Shown: piece after piece, positions 36,217 to 43,742 of the stretch
Numbering within the stretch: the stretch's first letter is position 1
How the letters are laid out: each line of letters starts with the position of its first letter
Assembly (NCBI RefSeq): GCF_947654165.1
Contig: NZ_CANTKB010000002.1
Coordinates: forward strand, 1 to 64,000
Length of the DNA: 64,000 bases
Origin: an uncultured Blautia sp.
GTDB taxonomy: Bacteria > Bacillota > Clostridia > Lachnospirales > Lachnospiraceae
Direction of reading: 5' to 3'
The notes under the pieces: model-generated
The model's input: the letters and a program-made list of their open reading frames with translations, nothing else
Told to the model about the DNA's origin: nothing
Databases searched by the model: none
Translations under genes and position numbers: made by a program

Positions 36217-36730
36217 CCTCAAAACTATACCTACGAGGCAATAAAAACTTGCATGAGGAACAGGTACAATTTAGATACAGCCAAAGAAAATCGGCTGCTT
36301 GATCCTTGAAAACTGAATACACAGTCATCGAATACGTTCCTGTTGCCGGTGCGAGAGCATCAGCCACATCAGCGGTACGCCGAGACGTATCGGATAGAGA
36401 AACAGAACGACTTTCTTCTATAAATTAAGCGCTTGTCTCTCTCCCGATGCCAGCGATCAATACTGGCTTGTAAATATTGGGTTGCTCCCAATACGGCCAT
36501 GAAAGCAACAGGATTAAAGATACTTCTCTACGGAGCTGGCGGAGAACCCGGCAGAGGTTAGATTCCTATGGAACTGATTCGCAATCAGTCGTTCGGTGAT
36601 TCCCTGAGGGCGTAAGCCCTCTTTCCCAGGGGTGCGTGGCAAATATGGGACACATAGACTTTTGGACTGACTGCCTGATTCCTTTCTGGCAGTCAGTTAT
36701 TACATAGCCAACGAAAGGAGGTCATGGCAC
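36217..36730 (+). ncRNA. Candidate structured RNA or long leader upstream of the MazF-like gene
   Basis: Over 500 bases without a gene but dense in local stems: CAGCC/GGCTG (36278-36297), GCCAG/CTGGC (36449-36467), ATTGGG/CCCAAT (36476-36492), ACTGATT/AATCAGT with a CGC loop (36573-36589), nested CCCTG/CAGGG around AGGGC/GCCCT with a GTAA loop (36602-36630), and the terminal hairpin at 36667. CCTGTTGC near 36339 can pair with GCAACAGG near 36505. I cannot match it to a known RNA family. Confidence 0.5.
36667..36707 (+). promoter_or_regulatory. Hairpin plus TTATTACATAG before the toxin-like gene
   Basis: Stem CTGACTGCC/GGCAGTCAG followed by TTATTACATAG, 24 bases before the MazF-like start codon. 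Another member of the repeated hairpin-TTACATAG family. Confidence 0.7.
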
Positions 36731-37138
36731 ATGATGAAAGAAAATTGGGTATATTGCCGTGGTGATATTTATTGCGCCAAGCTGGACCCGGTAGTTGGGT
36801 CGGAACAAGGCGGCATCCGTCCGGTTATCGTCATTCAGAACGATACCGGTAATAAACACGCTCCCACATTGATTGTGGCAACGGTCACCACCAGAATCCA
36901 TAAGAAAGCGAATATGCCGACGCACTTTGTTATTTACGACAATCCTGCATTCAAAGAAGCGTCCGTTGTTCAGCTGGAACAGATTCGTACCATTGATAAA
37001 AGCAGGATTGATAATTACTTAGGTAAGGTAACGCCCCGTGAAATGGTAGCGATTGAGAAAGCCTTATCTGTCAGCCTGGCAATGGAACAGCTGAAAAAGC
37101 GTTCCCCAAAACATAAAGCAAAGAGAGCGAAGGAGTGA
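36731..37138 (+). CDS. MazF/PemK-family toxin-like protein
   Basis: A 135-residue protein of the MazF/PemK fold: VYCRGDIYCAKLDPVVGSEQ, then GIRPVIVIQNDTGN and the C-terminal YLGKVTPREMVAIEKAL. MazF proteins are mRNA interferases, usually paired with an antitoxin encoded upstream. Here no antitoxin gene precedes it; instead there is the long structured segment. The next gene, an excisionase-like HTH protein, starts 6 bases later. Such orphan MazF-like genes are common beside the xis-int genes of related ICEs and may act in element maintenance. AAAGGAGG precedes the start. Confidence 0.9.
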   Translation: MMKENWVYCRGDIYCAKLDPVVGSEQGGIRPVIVIQNDTGNKHAPTLIVATVTTRIHKKANMPTHFVIYDNPAFKEASVVQLEQIRTIDKSRIDNYLGKVTPREMVAIEKALSVSLAMEQLKKRSPKHKAKRAKE

Positions 37139-37144
37139 ACATAA

Positions 37145-37381
37145 ATGTTTGAAGAAAGAATCGCTGCCATGAATCAGCGCACCGAAGAAGCGATGGCTGC
37201 TAACGCAGTTCAGTTTGATAAGAGAACCTATACGGTTGATGAGATTCAGGATATTCTGGGCATCAGCAGAACCAGCGCATACAACCTTGTGAAAAAGAAA
37301 GTTTTCCATAGCGTCCGCATCGGTGGCAGTATCAGAATCTCCAAAAAGAGTTTTGATGAGTGGTTGGATCATCAAATGTAA
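37145..37381 (+). CDS. xis: Excisionase-type HTH protein
   Basis: A 78-residue protein with a MerR/excisionase-type winged HTH (YTVDEIQDILGISRTSAYNL, then FHSVRIGGSIRISKKSFDEW). It fits the recombination directionality factor for the integrase encoded 750 bases downstream. It is probably cotranscribed with the MazF-like gene; a hairpin follows it. Confidence 0.85.
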   Translation: MFEERIAAMNQRTEEAMAANAVQFDKRTYTVDEIQDILGISRTSAYNLVKKKVFHSVRIGGSIRISKKSFDEWLDHQM

Positions 37382-37441
37382 GATTTGTCAAGGGCGTCGT
37401 ACAACCCGGCGACAAACTTCAAAACATATTGAGAGTTCGAT

Positions 37442-37487
37442 AAAATGTAGCCATGACAAGAAACACATGGCTACATTTTTTACATAG
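37442..37487 (+). promoter_or_regulatory. Hairpin plus TTTTTACATAG before the triple-HTH gene
   Basis: Perfect 14-bp stem AAAATGTAGCCATG/CATGGCTACATTTT followed by TTTACATAG and then the GGAGG of the next gene, whose start is 12 bases away. The form is a terminator overlapping a translation start region. Confidence 0.75.
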
Positions 37488-37498
37488 GAGGTTGTACG

Positions 37499-38122
37499 AT
37501 GGCGGAAATGAGAAAACGCACGAGTATGTCTGTTCTGGAAATGGGCAGGATGCTCGGTCTTGGTAAAACGGAGTCATACTGGCTCATTAAGAAGAATTAC
37601 TTCAAAACCATTCTTGTCGGCAACACCATGAGGGTGATGATCGACAGCTTTGAAGAATGGTATGCCAATCAGTTCAAATACCAGAAGGTCGATGGAACCC
37701 CTCCCGGCGAGGAATTGAAGAAAACTACATATTCAATGGAGGAGCTTGGACAGCGCCTTGGGCTGAAAGAAGCGACTGCTTACGAACTGGTTGCCAAAGG
37801 GCATTTTGATGTGGTCGATGTCCTGGGCAAGCGCAGAGTGACAAAGGAGAGCTTTGAAAGATGGTATGCTTCTCAAACCGATTACCGCACGGTAGAGGAT
37901 CAGGAACTGGATGCAGATATTATGGCATCCACCTACGGTCTGCCGGAAATGGCAAGAATGCTTGGGGTACATCGTCAGACCATTTACTATATCGTTGCCA
38001 ATGAAGATTTTGAGCTTATCAAGGTTGGCAGGTATAAGCGAGCTACCAAAGAGAGCTTTGAAAAATGGTATCACAATCAGACCCGCTACCAGTTAGCGGA
38101 AGATAGACAGGAAAGGAGCTGA
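37499..38122 (+). CDS. Protein with three tandem excisionase-like HTH domains
   Basis: A 207-residue protein made of three repeats of an excisionase-type winged HTH: residues ~8-60 (SVLEMGRMLGLGKTESYWLI ... DSFEEWYANQ), ~77-127 (SMEELGQRLGLKEATAYELV ... ESFERWYASQ) and ~145-195 (GLPEMARMLGVHRQTIYYIV ... ESFEKWYHNQ). Each ends in an S-F-E-x-W-Y block. It may bind a multi-site array at the ICE ends and assist excision. It ends 4 bases before the integrase start. Confidence 0.85.
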   Translation: MAEMRKRTSMSVLEMGRMLGLGKTESYWLIKKNYFKTILVGNTMRVMIDSFEEWYANQFKYQKVDGTPPGEELKKTTYSMEELGQRLGLKEATAYELVAKGHFDVVDVLGKRRVTKESFERWYASQTDYRTVEDQELDADIMASTYGLPEMARMLGVHRQTIYYIVANEDFELIKVGRYKRATKESFEKWYHNQTRYQLAEDRQERS

Positions 38123-38126
38123 TTAC

Positions 38127-39500
38127 ATGGCATCTATCGTTAAGAGAAAAAAGAAGTATTCTGTGGTTTATACATACACCGATGAGAACGGCAACAAGCG
38201 TCAGAAGTGGGAAACCTTTGAAACGAATGCCGAAGCAAAGAAAAGGAAGTTGCAGGTTGAATATGAGCAGGAGTCCGGAACCTTTATTCCCCCTTCTGCT
38301 AAAACCGTCAATGATCTTTTGGATGAGTATATGTCAATCTATGGTGTGAACACCTGGGCGATGTCTACCTATGAAAGCAGAAAGAGCCTGATTGCAAACT
38401 ATATTCGTCCCCTCATCGGTGATATGAAGCTGGAGGATGTCACGCCGAGAATCATGGACAAGTATTACCGAGATTTGCTTTCTGTCAAAGCGGTTTCTTC
38501 TAAGTATGTAAAAGCCCGTACAGAATATCTGACTCCGCATACTGTCCGAGAGGTTCACAAGACATTGCGAAATGCTTTCAATCAAGCGGTCAAGTGGGAA
38601 TTGATGACCAGAAACCCTGTGGAGCACGCTACGCTGCCGAAAGAAGAACACAAGACCAGGGATATCTGGACAGCAGAAGTGCTCCAGAAGGCTCTGGAAG
38701 CCTGTGACGATGATATTCTTCGTCTGGCTATTAACCTTGCCTTCTCCTGTTCCCTGCGAATGGGCGAGCTTCTGGGGCTTACCTGGGACTGTATTGACAT
38801 TTCCCCCACCAGTATTGAACTTGGTCAGGCAAGCATCTTCGTTGAAAAGGAGTTGCAGAGAGTAAATCGTGAAGCGATGGCAGATCTGGACGGTAAGGAC
38901 ATCATGTTCAAGTTCCCACCGACCTTCGCCAGTACGCATACCGCATTGGTTCTCAAAACTCCTAAGACCAAAACAAGTGTCCGCAAGGTGTTCTTACCGA
39001 AAACCGTAGCGGAAATGTTGGTACAGCGAAAGGCTGACATCGAAGAACTGAAAGACCTTTTCGGTGACGAGTTCGTAGACTTCAATCTGGTTTTCTGTTC
39101 TTCCAATGGCAAGCCGATTGAGGGGCAGGTTATCAACCGTGCTTTCAATAAGCTGATTGAGGAGAAGGGACTGCCGAAAGTGGTTTTCCATAGTCTCCGA
39201 CATTCCAGTATCACTTACAAGCTGAAGCTGAACGGCGGCGATATGAAATCCGTTCAAGGCGATTCCGGTCATGCACAGGTCAAGATGGTAGCGGATGTTT
39301 ACTCCCATATCATCGACGATGACCGCAGACTGAACGCTGAAAGAATGGAAGCTGCGTTCTACTCAGGCAGACAGGCAACGCCTGAGCCGGTTCAACCAGC
39401 CGCAACGGAAAGCTCCGCTGATGATAAAGAACTTCTTCTGAAGCTTCTGCAAAATCCGGAAATGGCAGCACTCCTGAAGTCGCTGGCAAAAACATTATAG
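38127..39500 (+). CDS. int: Tyrosine-type integrase of the ICE
   Basis: A 457-residue tyrosine recombinase. An N-terminal arm-binding domain (SIVKRKKKYSVVYTYTDENG), a core-binding domain around residues 55-165, and a catalytic domain with Arg in FSCSLRMGELLGL near 211, HSLRH near 355 and the nucleophile in DVYSHI near 391. It would insert and excise the element at the tRNA-Arg site 800 bases downstream. The gene is intact, with the HTH proteins just upstream. Confidence 0.95.
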   Translation: MASIVKRKKKYSVVYTYTDENGNKRQKWETFETNAEAKKRKLQVEYEQESGTFIPPSAKTVNDLLDEYMSIYGVNTWAMSTYESRKSLIANYIRPLIGDMKLEDVTPRIMDKYYRDLLSVKAVSSKYVKARTEYLTPHTVREVHKTLRNAFNQAVKWELMTRNPVEHATLPKEEHKTRDIWTAEVLQKALEACDDDILRLAINLAFSCSLRMGELLGLTWDCIDISPTSIELGQASIFVEKELQRVNREAMADLDGKDIMFKFPPTFASTHTALVLKTPKTKTSVRKVFLPKTVAEMLVQRKADIEELKDLFGDEFVDFNLVFCSSNGKPIEGQVINRAFNKLIEEKGLPKVVFHSLRHSSITYKLKLNGGDMKSVQGDSGHAQVKMVADVYSHIIDDDRRLNAERMEAAFYSGRQATPEPVQPAATESSADDKELLLKLLQNPEMAALLKSLAKTL

Positions 39501-39507
39501 TAACTGC

Positions 39508-39567
39508 AAGGGCAGATCCTTTTACATAGCTACAATAGCTGTAAAAGGGTCTGCCCTTATTTTTTTG
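39508..39567 (+). terminator. Long terminator after int containing TTTACATAG
   Basis: AAGGGCAGA-CCTTTTACATAGCT pairs with AGCTGTAAAAGGGTCTGCCCTT, then ATTTTTTTG. Unlike the other copies, here TTTACATAG lies within the stem. It ends the int transcript or attenuates the next gene. Confidence 0.85.
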
Positions 39568-39585
39568 TTATGGAGGTCAACGAGT

Positions 39586-39891
39586 ATGGATAGAATCTTT
39601 ATGGACGAGTATTACGAGCATCTGAGAGCTGACAATATCGAGGCATTTTCCAAGGAAAGGAACGACGAATATGTTGGCAGAGCTGAGGAATACAAAGCAG
39701 CAAAGTCGGCATTGCTTGAAGGATTGGGACTTGAGCATTTGTTTGACCATAGCCATGAACTGACTCCGAAAGAGAAAGAAATATGGATGCTGTTCGATAG
39801 GGTTGATGTAGCAGAGCTTCTTGCAAGGGATGCTTTTGCCAAGGGTGCTTATATGCTCGGCGCTGAGGATAGAGAGATTATGCTGAAATAA
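39586..39891 (+). CDS. Small acidic DUF6809-like protein (101 aa)
   Basis: A 101-residue protein starting at ATG 39586 after GGAGG. It is acidic and helical, with the central LLEGLGLEHLFDHSHELTPK and a C-terminal AKGAYMLG segment like those of short phage/ICE proteins annotated DUF6809. It is the last gene before the ICE end. The function is unknown and the family name is tentative. Confidence 0.65.
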   Translation: MDRIFMDEYYEHLRADNIEAFSKERNDEYVGRAEEYKAAKSALLEGLGLEHLFDHSHELTPKEKEIWMLFDRVDVAELLARDAFAKGAYMLGAEDREIMLK

Positions 39892-39895
39892 AAAA

Positions 39896-39926
39896 AGACC
39901 TGCTTCGGCGGGTCTAAATTACATAG
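39896..39926 (+). promoter_or_regulatory. UUCG hairpin plus ATTACATAG
   Basis: Stem AGACCTGC/GCGGGTCT with a UUCG tetraloop, followed by AAATTACATAG. It is a further member of the repeated family, here just after the last ICE gene. Another TTACATAG lies at 40085-40092 after a hairpin around ATAGGATTTCCTAT. Confidence 0.7.
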
Positions 39927-39937
39927 AATCATTGAGT

Positions 39938-40246
39938 CTGAAAAACCTTTGAAATTCTTAATAATTCTGGTTGAAAAATTCATTTTGAAATGATATATAA
40001 AACAGACTGAAATCTGTGTCTAAGGACACCCGCACCCTCACACGAGAATGAATAGGATTTCCTATCATTTCGCATCACGAGAAGTTACATAGTGACATTT
40101 ACTTGCACTTGCAACGTCCACCAAAAATCGAAAGACTTGCTAATTTCGAGCCAATCGGACGGTGTAAAATCCCTCTGAATTAGCTATCACAGCGTAGTAT
40201 CAGATGGGATTTGAAATGCTGAAAAACCTTGTATTTCCAAGCATTT
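39938..40246. repeat. Candidate integrase arm sites near the ICE end
   Basis: The 12-mer CTGAAAAACCTT occurs directly repeated at 39938-39949 and 40219-40230, and AAATGCT/AGCATTT form an inverted pair at 40214-40246. The stretch between the last gene and the att site has no gene. The pattern suits arm-type binding sites for the integrase or HTH proteins. Confidence 0.45.
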
Positions 40247-40284
40247 TTAAGCATTAGATGCCACTTCCCGATGTCGTATCGGGT

Positions 40285-40329
40285 CTACTCCTAAGCGAGG
40301 GGTCAGAGGTTCAAATCCTCCCGGAGACG
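40285..40329 (+). tRNA. 3' half of tRNA-Arg(CCU): ICE attachment site
   Basis: From the anticodon loop (CTCCTAA, anticodon CCT at 40290-40292) to the acceptor end (CGGAGAC plus G), with T-loop TTCAAAT at 40310-40316 in a stem AGAGG/CCTCC. The matching 5' half is absent: the bases to the left do not pair as an anticodon arm. This is the duplicated tRNA end left by integration; the intact gene should lie left of the window. Confidence 0.8.
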
Positions 40330-40335
40330 CTAGGC

Positions 40336-40384
40336 AAAGGCGGAAATGCAGTGGTTTTGATTGACTCACGTGCGTCCGCCTTTT
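40336..40384 (+). terminator. Native terminator of the target tRNA
   Basis: Stem AAAGGCGGA/TCCGCCTTT six bases after the tRNA end, followed by TTTTG overlap. It shows that DNA right of 40329 began as the flank downstream of the tRNA. Confidence 0.7.
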
Positions 40385-40415
40385 GTTAGCAGAAAGGCAA
40401 ATATCTCATGATAAT

Positions 40416-40647
40416 TGCCACCAATTGATGGCAGAAATCAAGGCAAATGCCACCAAATTTATCGAAATGCCACCAACGTTTTGAAAGGGTAATTGCCACC
40501 AAATGGGAAGAGCCATGTGGAAAGTGATTATTAGGTCTGTCAATCGGAGTAAATATTAGCTTTTGTAGAAATCAAGATAGAGAAAGCGAAATATCTGCCA
40601 CCAACTGTTAGCAGGAAACAATTTCATTTTGATGGCACTGCCACCAC
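40416..40647. repeat. TGCCACCAA iteron-like repeats
   Basis: TGCCACCAA at 40416, 40448, 40468, 40494 and 40596, and TGCCACCAC at 40639. The first sits in a near-palindrome, TGCCACCAATTGATGGCA (40416-40433). Spacing is irregular (32, 20, 26, 102, 43). Directly before parB, they could be a partition site or replication iterons. Confidence 0.7.
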
Positions 40648-40659
40648 CAACGATCGACA

Positions 40660-40718
40660 AGCTCGTTTGGTTCGAATCAATCTTTATCAAGAATGATTTG
40701 GACTGAACGGGCTTTTTT
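40660..40718 (+). promoter_or_regulatory. Attenuator-like terminator hairpin before parB
   Basis: A ~20-bp stem with many G-U pairs (AGCTCGTTTGG...AATCA against TGATT...CTGAACGGGCT) followed by TTTTTT, 28 bases before the parB start codon. It suggests control of the partition/replication operon by transcription attenuation or antisense RNA. Confidence 0.6.
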
Positions 40719-40745
40719 GTCGTTCACAAAAGAAAGGAGTTACAG

Positions 40746-41621
40746 ATGTCAGAAGAAATAATGAACATTGGATCTGCAGAGGGAGATCAGGTATTGGAAC
40801 TGGATATCAATCGGTTAAGAGCTTTCAAGAACCATCCATTTAAAGTGACTGCTGACATGAGCATGGTGGAATTGAAAGACAGTATTGAGAAATATGGAAT
40901 ACTCAATCCTTTGATTGTAAGACCTGTTCAGGAAGGCTATTACGAAATAATTTCTGGTCACAGAAGAAAGTTTGCAGCAAAACAGCTTGGATATACCAAG
41001 GTTCCGGTCATCATCAAAGTCATGAAAAATGATGAAGCCATTGTAGCAATGGTTGATTCAAATCTTCAAAGGGAATATATCAGCCCCAGTGAAAAGGCTC
41101 ATGCTTATAAGATGAGATACGATGTGATGAAAAAGAAAGGAAATACCAATGTTCGTGGACGAGTTGTCCACAAAACAAAAGGAAAAAGGACTGTTGAAAT
41201 ACTGGCTGAGGAATATGGAGAAAGCACAAAGCAGATACAAAGATATCTAAAACTTACGGAGCTTATTCCGGAATTGCTTACCAAGCTGGATGATGATCAA
41301 TTATCAATTAGTGCTGCAGTTGAGATTGCATTTCTAAAAGAAGAAGAACAGAAATGGTTTCTTGAAGCAATGGACTACGCACAGGCAACACCATCACTAT
41401 CTCAGGCACAGAGAATCAAAAAGTTAAGTCAAAGCAATGAACTGACAGAGGATGATCTAAAAGACATTCTTTGTGAAATAAAAAGGGAAGATATCTCAAG
41501 GGTGACATTTAAGACCGAACAGCTAAAGAAGTATTTTCCAAAAGATTATACCGTGGAAAAAATGAAACGTGAGATCATCGATATCTTGAAAATATGGATG
41601 GATAAATATTGGGATTTATAA
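40746..41621 (+). CDS. parB: ParB-family partition protein (first of two in this module)
   Basis: A 291-residue ParB homologue: NHPFKVTADMSM, the SGHRRKFAAKQLGY box near residue 76, LQREYISPSEKAHAYKM near 114 and the HTH part RYLKLTELIPELLTKL near 170. It is clearly related to the ICE ParB at position 3 and to the one at 42412, but its codon use is more A/T-rich. An AAAGGAG site precedes the ATG. It sits first in a parB-parA-parB-repA-repA operon behind the TGCCACCAA repeats. Confidence 0.92.
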   Translation: MSEEIMNIGSAEGDQVLELDINRLRAFKNHPFKVTADMSMVELKDSIEKYGILNPLIVRPVQEGYYEIISGHRRKFAAKQLGYTKVPVIIKVMKNDEAIVAMVDSNLQREYISPSEKAHAYKMRYDVMKKKGNTNVRGRVVHKTKGKRTVEILAEEYGESTKQIQRYLKLTELIPELLTKLDDDQLSISAAVEIAFLKEEEQKWFLEAMDYAQATPSLSQAQRIKKLSQSNELTEDDLKDILCEIKREDISRVTFKTEQLKKYFPKDYTVEKMKREIIDILKIWMDKYWDL

Positions 41622-41636
41622 GGAGAATTGTATTTT

Positions 41637-42422
41637 ATGTGTAAAGTAATCGCAGTTGCAATGCAAAAAGGTGGATGTGCAAAAACAAGCGTATCGTTAA
41701 ATCTGGGAATAGGACTTGCCAGAGCAGGTAAGAAAGTTTTGTTAATTGATAATGATCCGCAGGGAAACCTTACAGCCAGTTTAGGATATGAAGAACCAGA
41801 TGATATGAGTGATACTCTTGCATCTGTAATGATGAAGATCATTAACGAGGAACCAATCGAACCGGGATATGGAATCCTTCATCATCAGGAAGGAATTGAT
41901 CTGATACCAGGCAATATCGAGTTATCCGGTTTGGAAGTGCTTCTTGCGAATGTAATGAGCCGGGAAAACATCCTGAAAGAATATATTGATCAGATCAAAG
42001 ATCAGTATGGATACATCATCATTGACTGTATGCCTTCTTTGGGTATGACAACAATCAATGCTTTGGTAGCAGCTACTTCTGTATTGATTCCGGTTCCTGC
42101 CGCTTATCTTCCTGTAAAAGGATTGTGTCAGCTGATCAAAACCATCTCCATGGTAAAGAAACGTCTTAATAAGAAATTAAAGATTGAGGGTATTGTTCTT
42201 ACGATGGTGGACTACAGGACAAATTATGCAAAGGATATCACACAAAAATTACGTGAGGGTTATGAATCAACAATAGGTGTATTTAACACGTATATTCCGT
42301 TTTCAGTCAAAGCTGCAGAATGCAGTTTAGAAGGAGTAAGTATTTACATTCATGAGCCAAAGGGAAAGGTTGCCGAAGCATATAAGAAATTGACAGAGGA
42401 GGTTTTATCTCATGAAAACTAG
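41637..42422 (+). CDS. parA: ParA/Soj-family ATPase
   Basis: A 261-residue ParA-type ATPase that would position the replicon by forming DNA-bound gradients. The P-loop is deviant, QKGGCAKTSVS in place of the usual KGGVGKT, with a retained lysine at each end. Switch motifs LIDNDPQGNLTAS and IIIDCMPSLGMTTINAL are present. ATG 41637 is at the right distance from AAGGAG; the TTG nine bases earlier is too close to it. Its end overlaps the next parB by 11 bases. Confidence 0.93.
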   Translation: MCKVIAVAMQKGGCAKTSVSLNLGIGLARAGKKVLLIDNDPQGNLTASLGYEEPDDMSDTLASVMMKIINEEPIEPGYGILHHQEGIDLIPGNIELSGLEVLLANVMSRENILKEYIDQIKDQYGYIIIDCMPSLGMTTINALVAATSVLIPVPAAYLPVKGLCQLIKTISMVKKRLNKKLKIEGIVLTMVDYRTNYAKDITQKLREGYESTIGVFNTYIPFSVKAAECSLEGVSIYIHEPKGKVAEAYKKLTEEVLSHEN

Positions 42423-43329
42423 AACTGGACAGAAACTGAAATTAACTACTGTAGAAGAATTATTGGGAGTTCCTGCTACTGAGTCATCGACAGAAATTGA
42501 TATTGATATGATCCATGTGTTTAAAAATCATCCATTTAAAGTATTGGATGATGAGAAAATGTCAGATTTGGTTGAAAGCATTCGAGTTAATGGCATCTTA
42601 TCTCCTGTTTTGGTACGTCCAGATGGCAAAGACAGTTATGAAATGATCTCTGGTCACAGAAGGATGCATGCTGCAAAGATTGTTGGGTTAATTATGATAC
42701 CTGCTATTGTAAGGAAAATGTCAGATGATGAAGCTGTTGTATATATGGTAGATTCGAATATCCAACGAGAAGAATTACTTCCTAGTGAGAAGGCATTTGC
42801 ATACAAAATGAAAATGGATGCAATGCGAAGACAAGCAGGACGTCCGACAAAAGAAAATGTCCGACATCATGTCGGGAATTATGAAACAGCAGATATTATA
42901 GGAAAGAATAGTGGAGAAAGTGGTCGTCAAGTGCAGAGATATATCCGGCTCACAGAGCTGATACCAGAATTATTGGATATGGTTGATTCAAAAAGATTAC
43001 AGTTCACTGCCGGTGTGGAAATCTCCTACATTGACAAGGAAATCCAACAATGGATATGCGAATACATCCATGAGAATGGAAATGTAAAACAGAACCAGAT
43101 AGTTATTCTTCGTCAAGAATTGTTAAATGGAGCAATTACACAAAGCCAGCTGATAGATATTTTGAATGAGAATGCGATCGGAAGAATTCCAAAAAAGAAG
43201 GTAACTCTTTCAGAAAAGAAATTATCTCAATATTTTCCACCACATTACACATCTGCAGAAATGGAAAAAGTAATCGTGGAACTTCTTACCAACTGGAAGG
43301 AACAAGGAGGTGCCGAGAGTGGCTTTTGA
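42412..43329 (+). CDS. parB: Second ParB-family partition protein
   Basis: A 305-residue ParB homologue with the same core motifs (KNHPFKVLDDEKM, SGHRRMHAAKIVGL, IQREELLPSEKAFAYKMKMD, RYIRLTELIPELLDMVD). It is nearer in motif wording to the ICE ParB at the left edge than to its neighbour at 40746. The gene overlaps parA at its start and the RepA-like gene at its end, so the three are translated together. Two ParBs around one ParA is unusual and may reflect fusion of two replicons or different site specificities. Confidence 0.92.
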   Translation: MKTRTGQKLKLTTVEELLGVPATESSTEIDIDMIHVFKNHPFKVLDDEKMSDLVESIRVNGILSPVLVRPDGKDSYEMISGHRRMHAAKIVGLIMIPAIVRKMSDDEAVVYMVDSNIQREELLPSEKAFAYKMKMDAMRRQAGRPTKENVRHHVGNYETADIIGKNSGESGRQVQRYIRLTELIPELLDMVDSKRLQFTAGVEISYIDKEIQQWICEYIHENGNVKQNQIVILRQELLNGAITQSQLIDILNENAIGRIPKKKVTLSEKKLSQYFPPHYTSAEMEKVIVELLTNWKEQGGAESGF

Positions 43330-43678
43330 TTATATTTATGGCTTATCAGCTGATCAATATAGCTTCTACAGGATTCCAAAGAGCCTGATGTTCGGGGCTG
43401 AATTTCGAGATTTATCCCTGCAGGCAAAGCTTCTTTACGGATTACTCTTAGACCGGATGGGAATGTCCGCAAAGAATCAATGGATTGATAATGAAAACAG
43501 AGTTTATGTAGTTTATCCGATTTCCGAAATGCAAGAGGATCTGAATGTTTCAAAGAAAAAGGCAATCGAATACCTGAAAGAACTTGAAACAGTTGGATTA
43601 GTAAAGAAAAAGGTAAAAGGTTTTGGATTACCGAATCATTTGTATGTGAAAAACTTCGTTGTTTCACAACCGGCATAA
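43319..43678 (+). CDS. repA: RepA_N-type replication initiator, short form
   Basis: A 119-residue protein from GTG 43319 (MAFDYIYGLSADQYSFYRIP) corresponding to the N-terminal winged-helix domain of RepA_N initiators (LQAKLLYGLLLDRMGMSAKN, then KKKAIEYLKELETVGLVKKK). It lacks the C-terminal part present in the next gene. Between the two genes, another frame reads FRSLKIDTPRGANSG, which looks like decayed RepA linker, so this copy is probably a truncated initiator. It overlaps the upstream parB by 11 bases. Confidence 0.82.
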   Translation: MAFDYIYGLSADQYSFYRIPKSLMFGAEFRDLSLQAKLLYGLLLDRMGMSAKNQWIDNENRVYVVYPISEMQEDLNVSKKKAIEYLKELETVGLVKKKVKGFGLPNHLYVKNFVVSQPA

Positions 43679-43742
43679 GCATTTCAGAAGTTTAAAAATC
43701 GACACCCCTAGAGGTGCAAATTCAGGAAGGGAGGAGCTTCGC

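Noticed and set aside
36302..36320. CCTTGAAAACTGAATAC resembles motifs near rRNA genes
   Set aside because: No rRNA or tRNA gene is adjacent; the similarity is short and probably coincidental or part of the structured segment.
40416..40647. TGCCACCAA repeats considered as a CRISPR array
   Set aside because: The unit is only 9 bases, spacing is irregular, there are no uniform spacers and no cas genes nearby.
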